Origin: Panonychus citri
Lineage: Eukaryota > Arthropoda > Arachnida > Trombidiformes > Tetranychidae
Length of the DNA: 64,000 nucleotides
Assembly (NCBI RefSeq): GCF_014898815.1
Contig: NW_026515521.1
Span: 620,001 to 684,000 of the forward strand
Direction of reading: 5' to 3'
The translations under genes were made by a program, and so were the position numbers. The notes under the pieces were generated by a model. The model was given only the letters and a program-made list of their open reading frames with translations. It ran no database searches and was not told where the DNA came from. Below are positions 23,088-35,524 of this stretch, piece after piece. Every line of letters begins with the position of its first letter. The first letter of the stretch is position 1.

Positions 23088-23383
23088 ACGAAATGAATGT
23101 CAATTGGATCGAGTAAGCCCATAGGCTCATTTGATGGTCTATCAATTTGTTCTATTCAAACCGTAGTTTAATTAGATAATTTTCTCAGAAATCCCTCGAA
23201 ATATTTCAACTTTTTTTCAAGTTTTGTGAATTTGTAATATTATACAATATACAATATTATATAATTATTATTTCTGTATACAGATGATTTTTTATTTAAA
23301 ACGACCTAAAGTATCAATCGAGCTTCTAGTATGAACGAGACTAAAGTGATCAAGGGATTTTATTATTAGTCACATTCAGCTTT

Positions 23384-24624
23384 CTAAAGGTTTCCAAAAA
23401 CAAAAGGATATCGTTTTGTCAATTTCATGGTAAGATGTTCAATCATAAAAGCGAAAAATGCTAGAAAACTAAGTGACACATAAAGATACAGAAAACCAGA
23501 AAAATTAGAATAGTTAATTGGCCGATATGAACTTTGAGGTTGAGTATTCAGCTTTTCGAAGCGCCAACATTGTGGATAATCTTTTCTTATCCAAGGACCA
23601 TAAATCTTGAAATAAGCTCGATCTGAGGTAACAGCCCAATATCCTTGATCAATACTTGCGTATAAACATTTCATAATCCAACGTTTCTTATGAGGATTCG
23701 TGGTGTGATAAATGAGAGCATACAAATCTTCATAATAGTAACGTTTTCTGATATGATAGAGTAAGTTATTGACTCCTTTGTTAAAAATCTTTGCCGCACA
23801 AAACACTAGTGAAAATGTTGAAAAATAATTGTGTTGAATGAAAAGTGGTAAAATTTGTTTATCAAGATTTTGGCTAAAATATTCGGCAATTTCGCCTGTG
23901 ATAGGAATGAGGGGATTTGATAAGCCATATGCTTCATTCGCTCGCTCCAGGCAACTAGACCCGGTCAAAGTAGTACAATTAACTTTGGGATGGGAATACA
24001 AGTCCGACCATTTGTTAAGGGGCGGTGGTCGTAAGGATATTGAGTATTGAGTCGTGAAAGATGTTGAAAATAAATGGAAAATGTAGTGACCAGAAAATAA
24101 ACAAGAAAAAAACAAGAGTAAACCAAATTTACTCTTGAACAGCAATAGAAACTTTTGGAGTCGAGATTGTTCAGTATTTCCATTTTCAGCTGCATTTATC
24201 GAAATGATCTCATGAAATATATTACCAAGCCATGAATGAACAATAACGAGATGAGAAGGTAAACAGAATAATCGATGATTTCAAATGCAGATAGAATTCC
24301 CTTGTTAATTGTAGGGGTGGACGAGTTTGGATAGTAGTTCAAGAAGACACAATAGTCACTCGTTACTACTGGACTTATAGTCACATTGGTCAATCCATAG
24401 CTAAGATCACGTATAAATTCTGCCCCTGAAGTCATGTCATAATTTCCCGATAGCAGAATTGAAAGGTCAATTTCATGCGTATTATTCAGAATAATTGAAA
24501 ATCTTATTGGAACGTTACCTAAAATATTAGATGCAATTAAAAACAAAAATTTTGCGTAATTTGAGTGCAAATCATGTACGGGGAAACTGTAAAAAACTTT
24601 AAAAGGATCTTGAGTAAAATTCAT
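23384..24624 (-). pseudogene. IR-like receptor IR-E (one frameshift)
   Basis: Starts MNFTQDPFKVFYSFPVHDL at 24624 and reads through the S1-like region (GNYDMTSGAEF, TNVTISPVVTSDYCVF) and M1 (VYLLISLLFIHGLVIYFM). A one-base loss near 24203 (TCATTTCG where IR-H has TCATATTCG) shifts the frame; the rest is open in the next frame to 23384: FKSKFGLLLFFSC, HYIFHLFSTSFTTQYSISL, RPPPLNKWSDL, S2-like region, M4 (LYLYVSLSFLAFFAFMIEHL). Only this single break separates it from an intact gene. Tandem sister of IR-F. Confidence 0.65.
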
Positions 24625-24952
24625 TTTCATCTGAGCTTGGAAATCAAAATTTCAGGGAAACATCGAAAGTAAAGAATAAGATAAAATAATCGAAAGGTTC
24701 CAATTTCTCTTCAAAGATCTTATTGTCCAAATTCACTTTTTATCTATTTTATTAATCGAGTCTTTGTCCCAATTTTCACCATTCATTTATGATGCTTTTA
24801 GTGTGATTAATTTAAGAATTTTCTATCATTGTAATTAGGTTTTCTACAATGACCACAAACCCTACCAGCACGTTGATAAAACCAATATTCTTGATTGACG
24901 TTAATGATGAGTTTTTTTCGTTTGTAATTTAATGGAGATGAAAACATCAATT

Positions 24953-25424
24953 TGTAAGGGAAACGCTTCGATTAGGCTTCTCTCTCCCCAAATTATTTAA
25001 TTGTAAACAATTAACTATTTAAATTCTCTCTTCTCCCGCACAATTATTCTTAACCAATTACAATTGTTTACCTTCAGTATATTTACCTGTTCTTCTCACC
25101 TTACACTTCACTTGAAGATTTACTCTCATTCTCTTCTAAGTCAACCCTTTTCTATTTACATTGGTTACTCCAAAGGTTAATCCTTTACTTCTCTCTTTCC
25201 GTTTCGTTATTTACCTGACCTCTACTCTCTATGTGTTTCTATTGTTAAATAAAAGTGATTCGAATTGTCAAACAATCTCTCAACTACATTAGCGCTATCG
25301 GAATCACGGTCATCAGACTATGAACCGCCGCTCTAATTGTTAGGCCTTAGCAGTCGATCGTTACTTCGGTGCATTTTTGTAAGGGTGCTGTACCTCATCC
25401 CCGTGAATTAAATTAGACCTTACA
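24953..25424. mobile_element. Solo LTR, 472 bp, with 4-bp target duplication
   Basis: Begins TGTAAGGGAAACGC and ends AGACCTTACA (TG...CA, with TGTAAGG/CCTTACA inverted ends). Flanked by AATT on both sides (24949-24952, 25425-25428). It has a polyadenylation-type AATAAA near 25247 and a less AT-rich 3' half. There is no internal retroelement sequence, so this is a recombination remnant. A 4-bp duplication suits Ty3/gypsy- or Bel-type LTR elements, but no coding part is left to prove it. Confidence 0.75.
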
Positions 25425-25804
25425 AATTCATACAAATTATCAAGTTTTTCTTACTATTACAATGCACGTTAAGCGTTTGCGTATTCGGCAAACATTAAAA
25501 TTCTTTACTACCTAATATTAACCACTTTCAATGAGTGTGGACACTTGAGACTTGAATATCTCTTTTGCAAAACATTCAAACAAGAAAAATTGTTTAACAT
25601 TGAATTTCAATAGAAAGACAGATTTTCATGGAGTTTTCAATTAAATACCAATTTTCATGGTGAAATTCCGACAGAAAATGACTTTTTAATATTAAATAAT
25701 CTTTCGATTGAACTTGAATAACTTTAATCCGAAGAAAATAATTCAATGAAATTCACTTTTATTAATATTAATACAATAAATTGTTTTTTTGTTTTCATTC
25801 TCAG

Positions 25805-25925
25805 GGACTTTTACTATCTCAATGAACGTTATGGCGTCGAAGATAAAAACTTTCACCGAGACGAAGATGTTAACGCTTACAATAATATCGTTGCTGAATA
25901 TGGATCTAGAAAAAGAAGCGTATAA
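25805..25925 (+). pseudogene. Orphan exon (DFYYLNERYG), copy 2
   Basis: Second copy of the exon at 22967-23087, with the same CTCAG acceptor and upstream block. Changes include GVEDKN for GIEDEN and a final SV in place of SG before the stop. It marks the edge of the tandem unit that carries IR-F. Confidence 0.45.
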
Positions 25926-26339
25926 ACGAAATGATTACCAATTGGATCGAGTAAGACCGTAGGCTCATTTGATAATTTTCTCTCCAAAATCATAATAATT
26001 AATCAAGTATGTATTAACCAGTTAATAAATACAATTGAATGAATGGCGTTTGAGTACTATAACTCTTATAACTTTTTTTCAAGTTTTGTGAATTTGTAAT
26101 TGTACAAAAAAAATAACTCAATCAATTCGAAATAAAATCGTTCTTGCTTTATTAATTGCCTCTTTCGACATCCAAGCCTTTAAAAACACTAGAAGAAATA
26201 TTAATATTTAAATAATTCTCAAAAATCAAAAGGAAACTGGAGAAATGTAAAATTACTAATTTTTCCCTTCTCTTCTTCATTTTGTTAATTATTCTTCTGT
26301 TATTATTATTTTTGTATGCACGATTTTTATTAATACTTA

Positions 26340-26935
26340 CAGGTCGGTACATAAAACATTTGAACGTTTTTGACGCTTAATTGCGATTAGTTGGACAATT
26401 AATTTTTAAAATTTTTAAAATTTAAATTTTTTTGATTAATTTAGAGCCTAATCATTCAGAATTTTAATAAACTTTTAATTAAATTTTTCTGATAAAAATT
26501 TTAGAAATTAAAAAGATTTTGGTGCAAAATTGATTTTTCACTTTTTTACAAAATTAACATTACGGTCTATGGGAAAAAAACAGAAATTAAAATTTTTTTC
26601 AAAATCACATGTATTCCTATGGGATTTCGCGTTTTGTACTTAAAACCTGATAACTTTTTTTTGGTTCCTAGTTTTGAAATTTTGTAAAGTACATCTTGTG
26701 AATTGACTTTTAACCTATGAATTGTGTGATTTACAATAATTTTTCTCCGTCCGTTTGGGTACCAGGTCAATTCTCCATAGACGTGTTTTTTTGCACAAAA
26801 AACCCGTTTTTTGGAAAAAAATTTTTAATTTCTAAAATTTTTGGCTCTAAATTAATCAAAAAATTTTAAAAATTAATTGTCCAACTAATCGCAATTAAGC
26901 GTCAAAAACGTTCAAATGTTTTATGTACCGACCTG
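26340..26935. mobile_element. MITE with long inverted ends and TA target duplication
   Basis: Ends CAGGTCGGTACATAAAACAT and reverse complement; arms match for about 95 bp (through GACGCTTAATTGCGATTAG and TGGACAATTAATTTTTAAAA). TA on both sides. 596 bp, no coding frame. The sister locus near 23280 lacks it and runs straight through (CGACCT...GTATCAATCGAGC), so it inserted after the IR-E/IR-F duplication. Confidence 0.85.
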
Positions 26936-27021
26936 TAAATCGACCTGGAGTATCAATCGAGCTTCTAGTATGAACGAAAAGATTTTCTTCATGTTATAGA
27001 GACCAAAGTGACCAAGTGATT

Positions 27022-28284
27022 TTATTGTAAGTCACATTCAGCTTGCTTAAGGTTTCCAAAAACCAAAGGGTATTGATTTGTCAATTTCATGGTAAGATGT
27101 TCAATGATAAAAGCGAAAAACGCGAGAAAATTAAGTGACACATAAAGATACAGAAAACCAGAAAAATTAGAATAGTTAATTGGTCGATATGAACTTTGAG
27201 GGTGAGTATTCAGCTTTTCGAAGTGGCAACATTGTGGGTAGTATTTTCTTATCGAAGGAGCATAAAACCTGCTTATCATTCGGTCTACAGTGGCAGACCA
27301 AAGTCCTTGACCGATACCTGCATATGAACATTTAATCATCCAACGTTTCTTATGAGGGTTCGTGGTGTTATAAATGAGTGCATACAAATCTTCATAATAA
27401 TAACGTGTTCCAATATGATAGAGAAAATTATTAACTCCGTTCATTTGCATCTTTACAATACAAAGATTTTTTAACAGTGATGATACTCCAAAGTCTGTAC
27501 CAAAATGTGTTAAAATTGGTTTATAAAGATTTTTGGGAAAATATTCAAAGATTTCATCAGTTGTAATAGAAATTAGGGGATTTGATAAACCATATCTTTC
27601 ATTTGCTCGCTCCAGGCAATTGTACCCGGCAAAAGTAGTACAATTAACTTTGGGACGAGAATACAAGTCAGACCATTTGTTGACTGGTGTTGGTCGAAGG
27701 GATATCAATAATTCAGTCGTGAACGATGTTGAAAATAGATGGAAAATGTATTGAACAGAAAATGAACAAGAAAGAAACAAGAGTAAACCAAATTTACTCT
27801 TAAACAGCAATAGAAACTTTTGGAGTCGAGATTTATTAATATTCTCGTTTCTATCTCCAATTATCGAATTTGATCTCATGAAATATATCACTGAACCGAG
27901 AATAAACAACAACGAGATGAGAAGGTAAACAGAATAATTGAAGATTTCAAATGCAGATAGAATTCCCTTGTTAATTGAAGGGGTGGACGAGTTTGGATAG
28001 AAATTCAAGAAGGCAATAGCTACTCTTAAACACCGGACTTAGTGTAACATTTGTCAATCCATAGCTAAATTCACGGATGTTTTTGTCCTAAATCATCATA
28101 ATTTCCGATAAAAAATTGAGAGGTGACTTTCATTGTTACGTGTCTCTGGAATAAATGAATATTCTATTGGAACGTTGCCTAAAAAATTAGAAGCAATGAA
28201 AAAATTAGCTAAATAAGCTTTCGGGAGTGGCCTCTCTTCGTAATCGGTGTAGAAAACTTTAAAAGGATCTTGAGTGAAATTCAT
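27022..28284 (-). pseudogene. IR-like receptor IR-F (several frameshifts)
   Basis: Starts MNFTQDPFKVFYTDYEERP at 28284. The 5' part is open to about 28100. Between about 28005 and 28125 there are several one-base losses, mostly in homopolymers, compared with the IR-C fragment at the same place (for example GTTTTTGTCC versus GTTTTTTGTCC, TTTCCG versus TTTCCCG). From about 28010 the frame is open to 27022: NFYPNSSTPSINKGILSAFE, M1, M3 with FHLFSTSFTTELLISLRPTP, S2-like region, M4 (LYLYVSLNFLAFFAFIIEHL). The clustering of small losses in 120 bp suggests either poor sequence or one decayed patch. Confidence 0.65.
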
Positions 28285-29049
28285 TTTCATCACCTCTATA
28301 CAAACCTTTCAACAATTTAACAAAAGCATAAGCTAAAATGAACGAAATGAAATCATTACAATTGAGAGTTTTGCTTAATCAAATTTAAAAAAACTACTGA
28401 AGGTATAATTTGTTTTGAAAATTTTCTATCACATTTTATCATTGATTAAATTGTCATCTAAAATTCCATCAATTAATTATGATTTTACAATTAAATAAGA
28501 TAAATATCAGCAATATCTTCTGTCATCAATTGATAATTTATTAGACACAATTTCATTGTAAATGTCTAAATCTTACAAACAGGTATGTTTTTTAATTATT
28601 AATATTATCTTCGATTGCCTTTCTATTAATGTCTTCATATTCAGAACCAGAGCCAGAACCTGAATATTATGTTAGTGCAGCTGAAAATTGACAAATAACT
28701 TTAATTATTGATTATTCAATAAATAGTCCGTTTTAATCATTTAAATTTTCACAAATGATAGAAAAATTTATGAGGATTCTAATGATATTAAATAATAGTA
28801 AATCCGATAATTAACAGAAAATTAACAACTATTTTAAGACTAATTGTTGAAAATTATTGAAACCTTAAAGCTAGAAAACAATGTAGACCACTTCATAGAT
28901 AACCATTACTAATGAAGAAAAATGATTGATCATTGACTAATTGTTTCTTCAAATTGAAAAAATTAGAAAAATAATAAAGTTAATTACAATTTTTTCATAC
29001 CATCAGGTAAGGTATGAGTGGTAAAGTTTGGCAGTAATTGAATAATTCT
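28285..29049. other. Intergenic, no gene seen
   Basis: AT-rich, no splice-consistent exons. Confidence 0.5.
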
Positions 29050-29493
29050 CTGTTCTTAATTTTACTAGTATTTGACATTTCAACAAAATCCAAAGAAAAT
29101 TATTCAATGAAATTCACTTTTATTATAACAATAATGTGTATTTATGGTGCTCGAACTTGGCATCAAAAAGTTAAACGTTATATCTTTGTGAATGAGTTTC
29201 ATGTAAATTAATATTAGATGTATATTTGAAAATTGTTTTTCGATAAATGTCCATTAAAGTTATTAGATGATAAGTTCGATCTGGTAAAACTTCATTATTT
29301 TGACATTTCTTGGTCCAATGTTGTAAGAGATACAACCTCTGATATCGAGTAAATTGATCGACTGTAACTCCATCTTTTTAAGCCAAATCCAATTAGAACA
29401 AAAGTTAAAATCAATACAATCGTTAACACCAAATGTCGAACCAAGTGTGATGGGTTTTGAACATAATTCGTGGTACCATTGTAATTTTGAAGT

Positions 29494-32400
29494 TTAATGA
29501 GTAGAATTGATCCTTTTCGATGTTTCTCCAATTATGTTATTTTGCTCCGGTTTAGTTTTCTCTACAAATTCTTACCAATTCAAAGTTATAAGAATCATTG
29601 TTAAAATTAAATGGAAATCACGTCTTCGAATTAGTTTTTTCGCTCCTTACCTTTCTTTTTCTTATCTGGTGCCATTGGGACAATGGCATTTTCGTATTTT
29701 GATGTCCAAGCATCGAGAATTTGGAAATGTGAATCACTGACAAGGAATTTGATGCCCCGTAAGGTGAATGCTGGTTTCAAGAGACTGGCTAAAGGTGTTT
29801 CTTTGGTAAATGAAGCCAAAGTATCATGGAAATTATTGTAAACTAAACAAACAGTTCCAATTGAATCTTCATGGAAGTGGTTGTCCAGTAGAAAGCCTGA
29901 TGAATTAATTTGCTCAGAATCACAACTAATTACATAGCTCGTATCGTGTCTTTCAGCTTGTTGGATTAAACAATCATCATCATTTTCTGCATCAATAGAA
30001 TCAAATTGTGCTAAAGTATTGCGATTAAATTTACGATATGATTTCGAGTGTAAATCTGAATTAGTAAAAAGACAATAGATGAATTATTAATGGTTGAATA
30101 TCAACAAGGTAAGAATGTTACTTACTCAATAGATCGATTGCTTCTGCTATTCTGATTGTTGCATTGATGTAAATCTTTGAAGGGGATGTTAAATTTATCG
30201 AGATGATCCGTAGAAATGAAATGTGCAAGAAGTTGCTGATAATTCGTATAAGAGATTTCTCAACCTCGATAAGATTAGGCTCTGATTCTGTATCATTCAA
30301 ATTATCTATTAGATGGATTTACATAAATCATATTCCATAGATGCAAAGAAATAATAGAAAAAAAATTGGATGAAAAAAGTTCTAAGTTGTAAAATTTAGT
30401 ACTCACCAGTTTTTGCTATTTTCAGGTTCAGAGTAATATTAGCAATATTATCACTATCATCGTAACAATTACTGAGTAACTGTTGGTGTCTACGTGATGC
30501 TGATGAACGAATCCCATCAATATTCATTGTGAAATTGAAAAATCTTCTTACTTGTGATATTTTCTGATGAAATTAAGAATGAAATTAAGTTAATTCGAAG
30601 ATCAAAATCCAATATTCCCACTTACTTTATTTTCATACATTGGATATAAATCTCTGGTCGCATAGACCAGAATATAACCGGAAAAAGTGTCTTCGTCATT
30701 GATGGTAACATGAAATTTTTCCTCATATGATAACTATTACGAAATATAAGCCCAAAGGTCAAATATCGTTCCGATTATTATTCATCTTGAACTTACCTTT
30801 TCAAGCATATATAAAGTTGTAGAAATATTATTATAAATAATATCGTTTTCAGTTTTGTAAAATTCAACCGCTCTCCAAACATTAAAGGTAATATTTTTCG
30901 GTTCCCATGACTGAATGAAAACAATCAAGGTAACTTCATTAGATTTCCTTATGATTTAAATGAAGGTGATAATAATAAGACTTACGAGTTGATATTGTCC
31001 TTTGTAATCATATTCTAAGTCAAGCCAAGCGACTTTATTGAAGCTCAATTGACTGTAGGTCAAGGTGATTGTGTCACTATCGATGGGAATCGGTTCAACT
31101 TTGCACTTTCGACCGTTATCCTTATTAGTACCTAGAACGTACTTGAGTCCAAGACGATAATCATTGATTGATTCCATGAGAATCCCACCTTGAAATCTTT
31201 TGATTGAAGAAATCTCTTCCAGAGTTTCGATAATAAACTTTATCCAATAAAAATTAGAGACGATAAAGAAAATTATTAATATAATAATTCAATATTCGAA
31301 ATTGATTATTTAGAATTGATTACAAGGGATAAATAAATCATATTTACCTCACTTGTTGATTTTAATCCAACTGATTGATCAACGAAAGTCTCAGATACAT
31401 TTACATGATATTCTTGAAAAACTTTACTCCCTGGAAACTTTATACCATGGTGAAATAGGTAAGGACAGTTAACTTCAAGAGGAGGCTATTCAAATGAAAG
31501 TAATTCAATTCTCAATTAGGATTAAAAAAGTACCGTAATGATTATCACCTCATACCTGGATGATTTTTCTCCCCGTAGAAAGTTTTGTCACATTTATGTC
31601 AAAAAACTTCAATTGAAAATAACCTTGCTCAATATTGATCTCTTGTAACTGTGAAAAGTTAATAGAATCTGATCCAGTATGACCTTGAGAAAAGTAAAAT
31701 TTAAGAAAACTAATCATGAACTCGCCCTGAGCCATCCATCTATGGTATTAGGTATTTAGAAAGACTTACAGGTAAAAGTCAGGGTAATTCTCATATGTTC
31801 AAAGTTTTTCTTCATAATCTCAGGAATAGCTAAAAGTAACGTCTTCCGTCTCGTGTACGAGTTACAATATTCATAAACAGTTACCTGGAAAAGAATTAGT
31901 TAAATACATTATTCATTTACTTTTTTGTGAGTGAAAAAAATCGTAATTATAACGATTCTTACATTCATATAATATTTGGTGACCATGAAGTAGAAATAAT
32001 AAATACCATTCAGCATTTTGTCCATAAATTTACTTTCTGTTTCCTCTTGGTTCGCATCCACACAGTTTTCTCCTAAACAAGGATAAGAATATTAGTTAAA
32101 TCGATAAACAATTGCGTTGAAACTTACCTCTGATAATTAAATGTTTTATATTGGTATTATTCAAGTTATGATAAACTGTTATTTCTTCAGACCGATATAA
32201 ATTTTTAAATTCAGTCAAACCGTTTGCATCCCCTAAAGAATCACTGATTATCATTATCTCAGAGAATGAGTATTGTTCAGATTGGCTAGAAGAGTATCGA
32301 TAACCATAATTTATTAGACCTTCGATCTCGAACTCTCCTTCTGGTATGGTGACTGATACTAAAATTTTTCATCACAACAATTAAAATCAAGTTAAAACAA

Positions 32401-32497
32401 AAGAAAACATTTAATAACTAAAAAGGTTCTTACCTTCACCACAGTTAATGAAATTAATCATGTAAAAGTACAAAATTATAAGCACCATTATGGACAT
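29494..32497 (-). CDS. Ectoprotein copy 2, truncated before the membrane segment
   Basis: Same 13-exon layout as 5451-9465, with ATG at 32497, the same signal peptide region and intact splice sites. Most changes are substitutions or indels of whole codons. In the twelfth exon a 4-base loss is followed about 35 bases later by a 2-base loss, so the frame is wrong for roughly 11 codons and then restored. In the last exon a 2-base loss (ACTCATTAA where copy 1 has ACTCACATTAA) creates a TAA at 29494-29496, before the hydrophobic segment. The product would be a secreted ectodomain instead of a membrane protein, if the deletion is real. The TM-encoding sequence is still readable out of frame down to 29295. 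Confidence 0.6.
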
Positions 32498-32809
32498 TCT
32501 GATTAACTCAACCTTGCCTTTCTTGAATCACTCAGGGAAATGTAACAATTATCAAACTTGACTAGTTTGAAGACAAAACCAATTAACAATTACTCAATCA
32601 ATTTAATTAATTGTTATGATGAAATTGAGATGTCTTCATCTACTTACAAGTTTGATCTTAATTATTCATCCATTTTCTAGATTTAATTGGGCGAACTGGT
32701 GTTAATTATTTCCGTTCACATGAAAGACAAAGGAAATGATGAAAATGTAGCTTTAATTTAAACTCTAATTGGGCTGATCAAAAATCTTCACTGACAAGTA
32801 ATAATGGTG

Positions 32810-33075
32810 ATCGAGCTGATCAATTTTCTAGATAATTTTTGTTTACCTCCAAATATGCTTAATAGGATTGGTAATAAAACTAGACCATGAAGAGCACCAA
32901 TGATAACGATACCAAAATACATTCGGAAATAAAAGACAACGAAAATTTGAGATGTCGACCAGGCGAGAACCAGAATACCAGCAAATTTGGTCAATGTTAT
33001 ACCGGAAAGAACCGAGGATCCCATTGATGCAAGTGCCTCTTGTGACCTTTCCTTTCGGGTCTCCTCTTAACGAGT
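32810..33075 (-). pseudogene. NPC1 3'-exon scrap, copy 2
   Basis: Fuller version of the scrap at 9786: open from the MGSSVLSGITLTKFAG region through the last membrane helix to FGGKQKLSRKLI, with a changed C-terminus. No upstream NPC1 sequence is attached. Confidence 0.8.
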
Positions 33076-34230
33076 ACCTCGTTCCTTAATAGATGATAAT
33101 AAGAAACCTCATAAAGATTTAGCAATACATTATATGTCTTATTATCTGATTTCCATTTAGAATATTAGAAATTCAATAATTTTAATGACCATGAAACCTA
33201 TTAGATTTAATAACATCTAGTCGACCTCAGAATTACATCTAGCTGAGTCGTAGATGAATTCGTATCATTCTAAAATGTGATACAAATTCAGTAATAAATT
33301 GATTATAATTGCCGAATTATATTAATAACATATTTCGTTTTAATCATTTGTTCATAAAATAAATGTTGTACGAACATATTAATACATGTATCGATAGATA
33401 AACGCGTTTTCATCGTCTAAAAGTTCAATGAGCGTTATTTTCACCGATTAGATTAATGTAAACCTGAAACTGTTAAGACATCACGATTTTATTATTTCAT
33501 TTGTTTATATTAATACTTCAGAATATCAATACAATAAAACAATTTTATGTTTTGTTTGATGACAATTCATTAATTTGTAAAGTAATCCAATAATTTTTTA
33601 TTTGAATAAAATTATTATTCTCAATACATTTATGATGATGTCACATGAAATGATATGAATGATTGTCCCTTTCATTCAACTCGTTATGATTATGTTGAAT
33701 TTCTTGATTGTTATTAAGTTTTCTATCAAATGAATTCAGTATTTTAACTCGAAACTCTTTGTAAATTTTTACCATCGAATTTATTAATAACATAAAAATA
33801 TGGTAACGACAAACTACAGATATTTCTTAAACTCTGGACTAATATAAGTGTAGAACAGTTTAATTATCTCGCAATTCCAACATGGATAATATTCCTGTGA
33901 TTTAATTGAAGTGAAAGTCAGCAATCAAATCGATCAAAATAAAGAGTAGAAAAAGTAAATTTTTCATCATATTTTCAATCGAAACTTGGAAATTGATAAT
34001 TTGAGTGAGTGAAATTGATATTTTATTTCTTATTGGAGATACTAATGTCTCTTTAATGTTCGAAATGTTAGACATTTTATCCATTTTGATTTCTTTTTGT
34101 GCCGATTTTGTAAGAAAAAGAAACAAAAAATGCAATCAACGTCTTCGATTGTCTTTCTATCTCCAGATCCAGAAACACGAAACTGAATATTTTAGTTCAG
34201 ATTTTAGTTTGGTTAAGTTTTTATCAGAAA

Positions 34231-35422
34231 ATGAATTTTACTCAAGATCCTTTAAACGTTCTAATGCTTTTAATCCATCCAGTCCATATGTAAAGTTATC
34301 CGAAGAATTAACTCTTGAGAATATCTTGAGTCGTGTTCCTATGAAATTTGAATATCTAAAAGATATAAAAGTGATAATGAAACTTTTGATGACGTTTTAA
34401 AATCGGCCAAATATGATATTATTTTTCCAAAGGTAACGCCGTTCTTTTTCGACCCGATGATGATTTGGCATTCGGCCGGTGATAGAAAGTAGCGAATGTA
34501 TCTTCTTGAATATTTACCCAAATTCATCAAGTAGTACGATTGACAAGGAATCTTATCATCGTTTGAGTTCATCGAATATTCAATTTATATTTTCATGCTT
34601 ATCCTAATTATCCTTGCACTGGTAATATATTTTACTCGATTGGGCTACTTTATCTCTGAGAAATCTTCATTTGATCAATTTCTCGTAATAATCAAAGGTA
34701 AATTTGGATTATTCTTGTTTCTTACCTGTTCGTTTTCTGTTCACTACATTTTCCATCTATTTTCAACATCGTTCACGACTCAGTACTCGATATCATTTCG
34801 ACCACCTCCAATAAACAAATGGCCTGACTTGTATTCTCATCCCAAAGTTAATTGCACTGCTTTTGATAGTCTATGTTTCTCAAAAGCCAATAAGTCTTTC
34901 GGTGACCAAAATCCAATCGTCACAATTAAATCAGCGGCAAAACATTTCCGAGAAAATCTTAATCGACCAATTTTGGTACATTTCGAAAGTAGTGCAATAC
35001 ACCGTCAGGTAATTAAACTCTTTTGCCAAGAAAAGCTTGATAAAAGGAATAGAACCGATTTCCTCGTCCACATTAGCTCAAGTTCCTATTACACAGAACT
35101 GACCTCTCTGGCCTATGCTATGAACACGAGCCTTAATAAGAAACGTTGGATCATCAGATCTTTATATTCATGCGCTGAACAAGGATATTGTAGTGTTGCT
35201 CAGAGTAGAGCAGTAAAAGTGGCTTCAACTAAATATCTAACAGTAGATTACCCACCATGTTGGCGATATGAGAAATTGAGTGCTACACCTGATGGTGCAT
35301 ATGAACCGATCACTTATTCCAATTATGCTGATTTAATTAAGCTCTTTGTAGCACTTAATATTCTTGCATTGATTGTCTTTTGTATTGAATGTTTCGTTCA
35401 TCAAATGAAACCCTCGATTTAA
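34231..35422 (+). pseudogene. IR-like receptor IR-B (frameshifted 5' half)
   Basis: Duplicate of IR-A. From about 34575 to 35422 it is open and complete through M1, M3 (FHLFSTSFTTQYSISF), S2-like and M4. The 5' part has five single-base losses against IR-A in 300 bp, each in a run of identical bases: near 34268, 34367, 34446, 34475 and 34550. IR-A is intact there but broken at 11798, where IR-B is intact. The lesions are therefore complementary, which is what leftover sequencing errors in two near-identical copies would look like. Confidence 0.6.
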
Positions 35423-35524
35423 TAACCAACACTCTTGAAACTTATATTATCAAAATTTAAATCAATCGAATATAAAATATTTCTGTTCGAAGCAATTTTT
35501 ATTCTCAATTAATATCGAATATGT

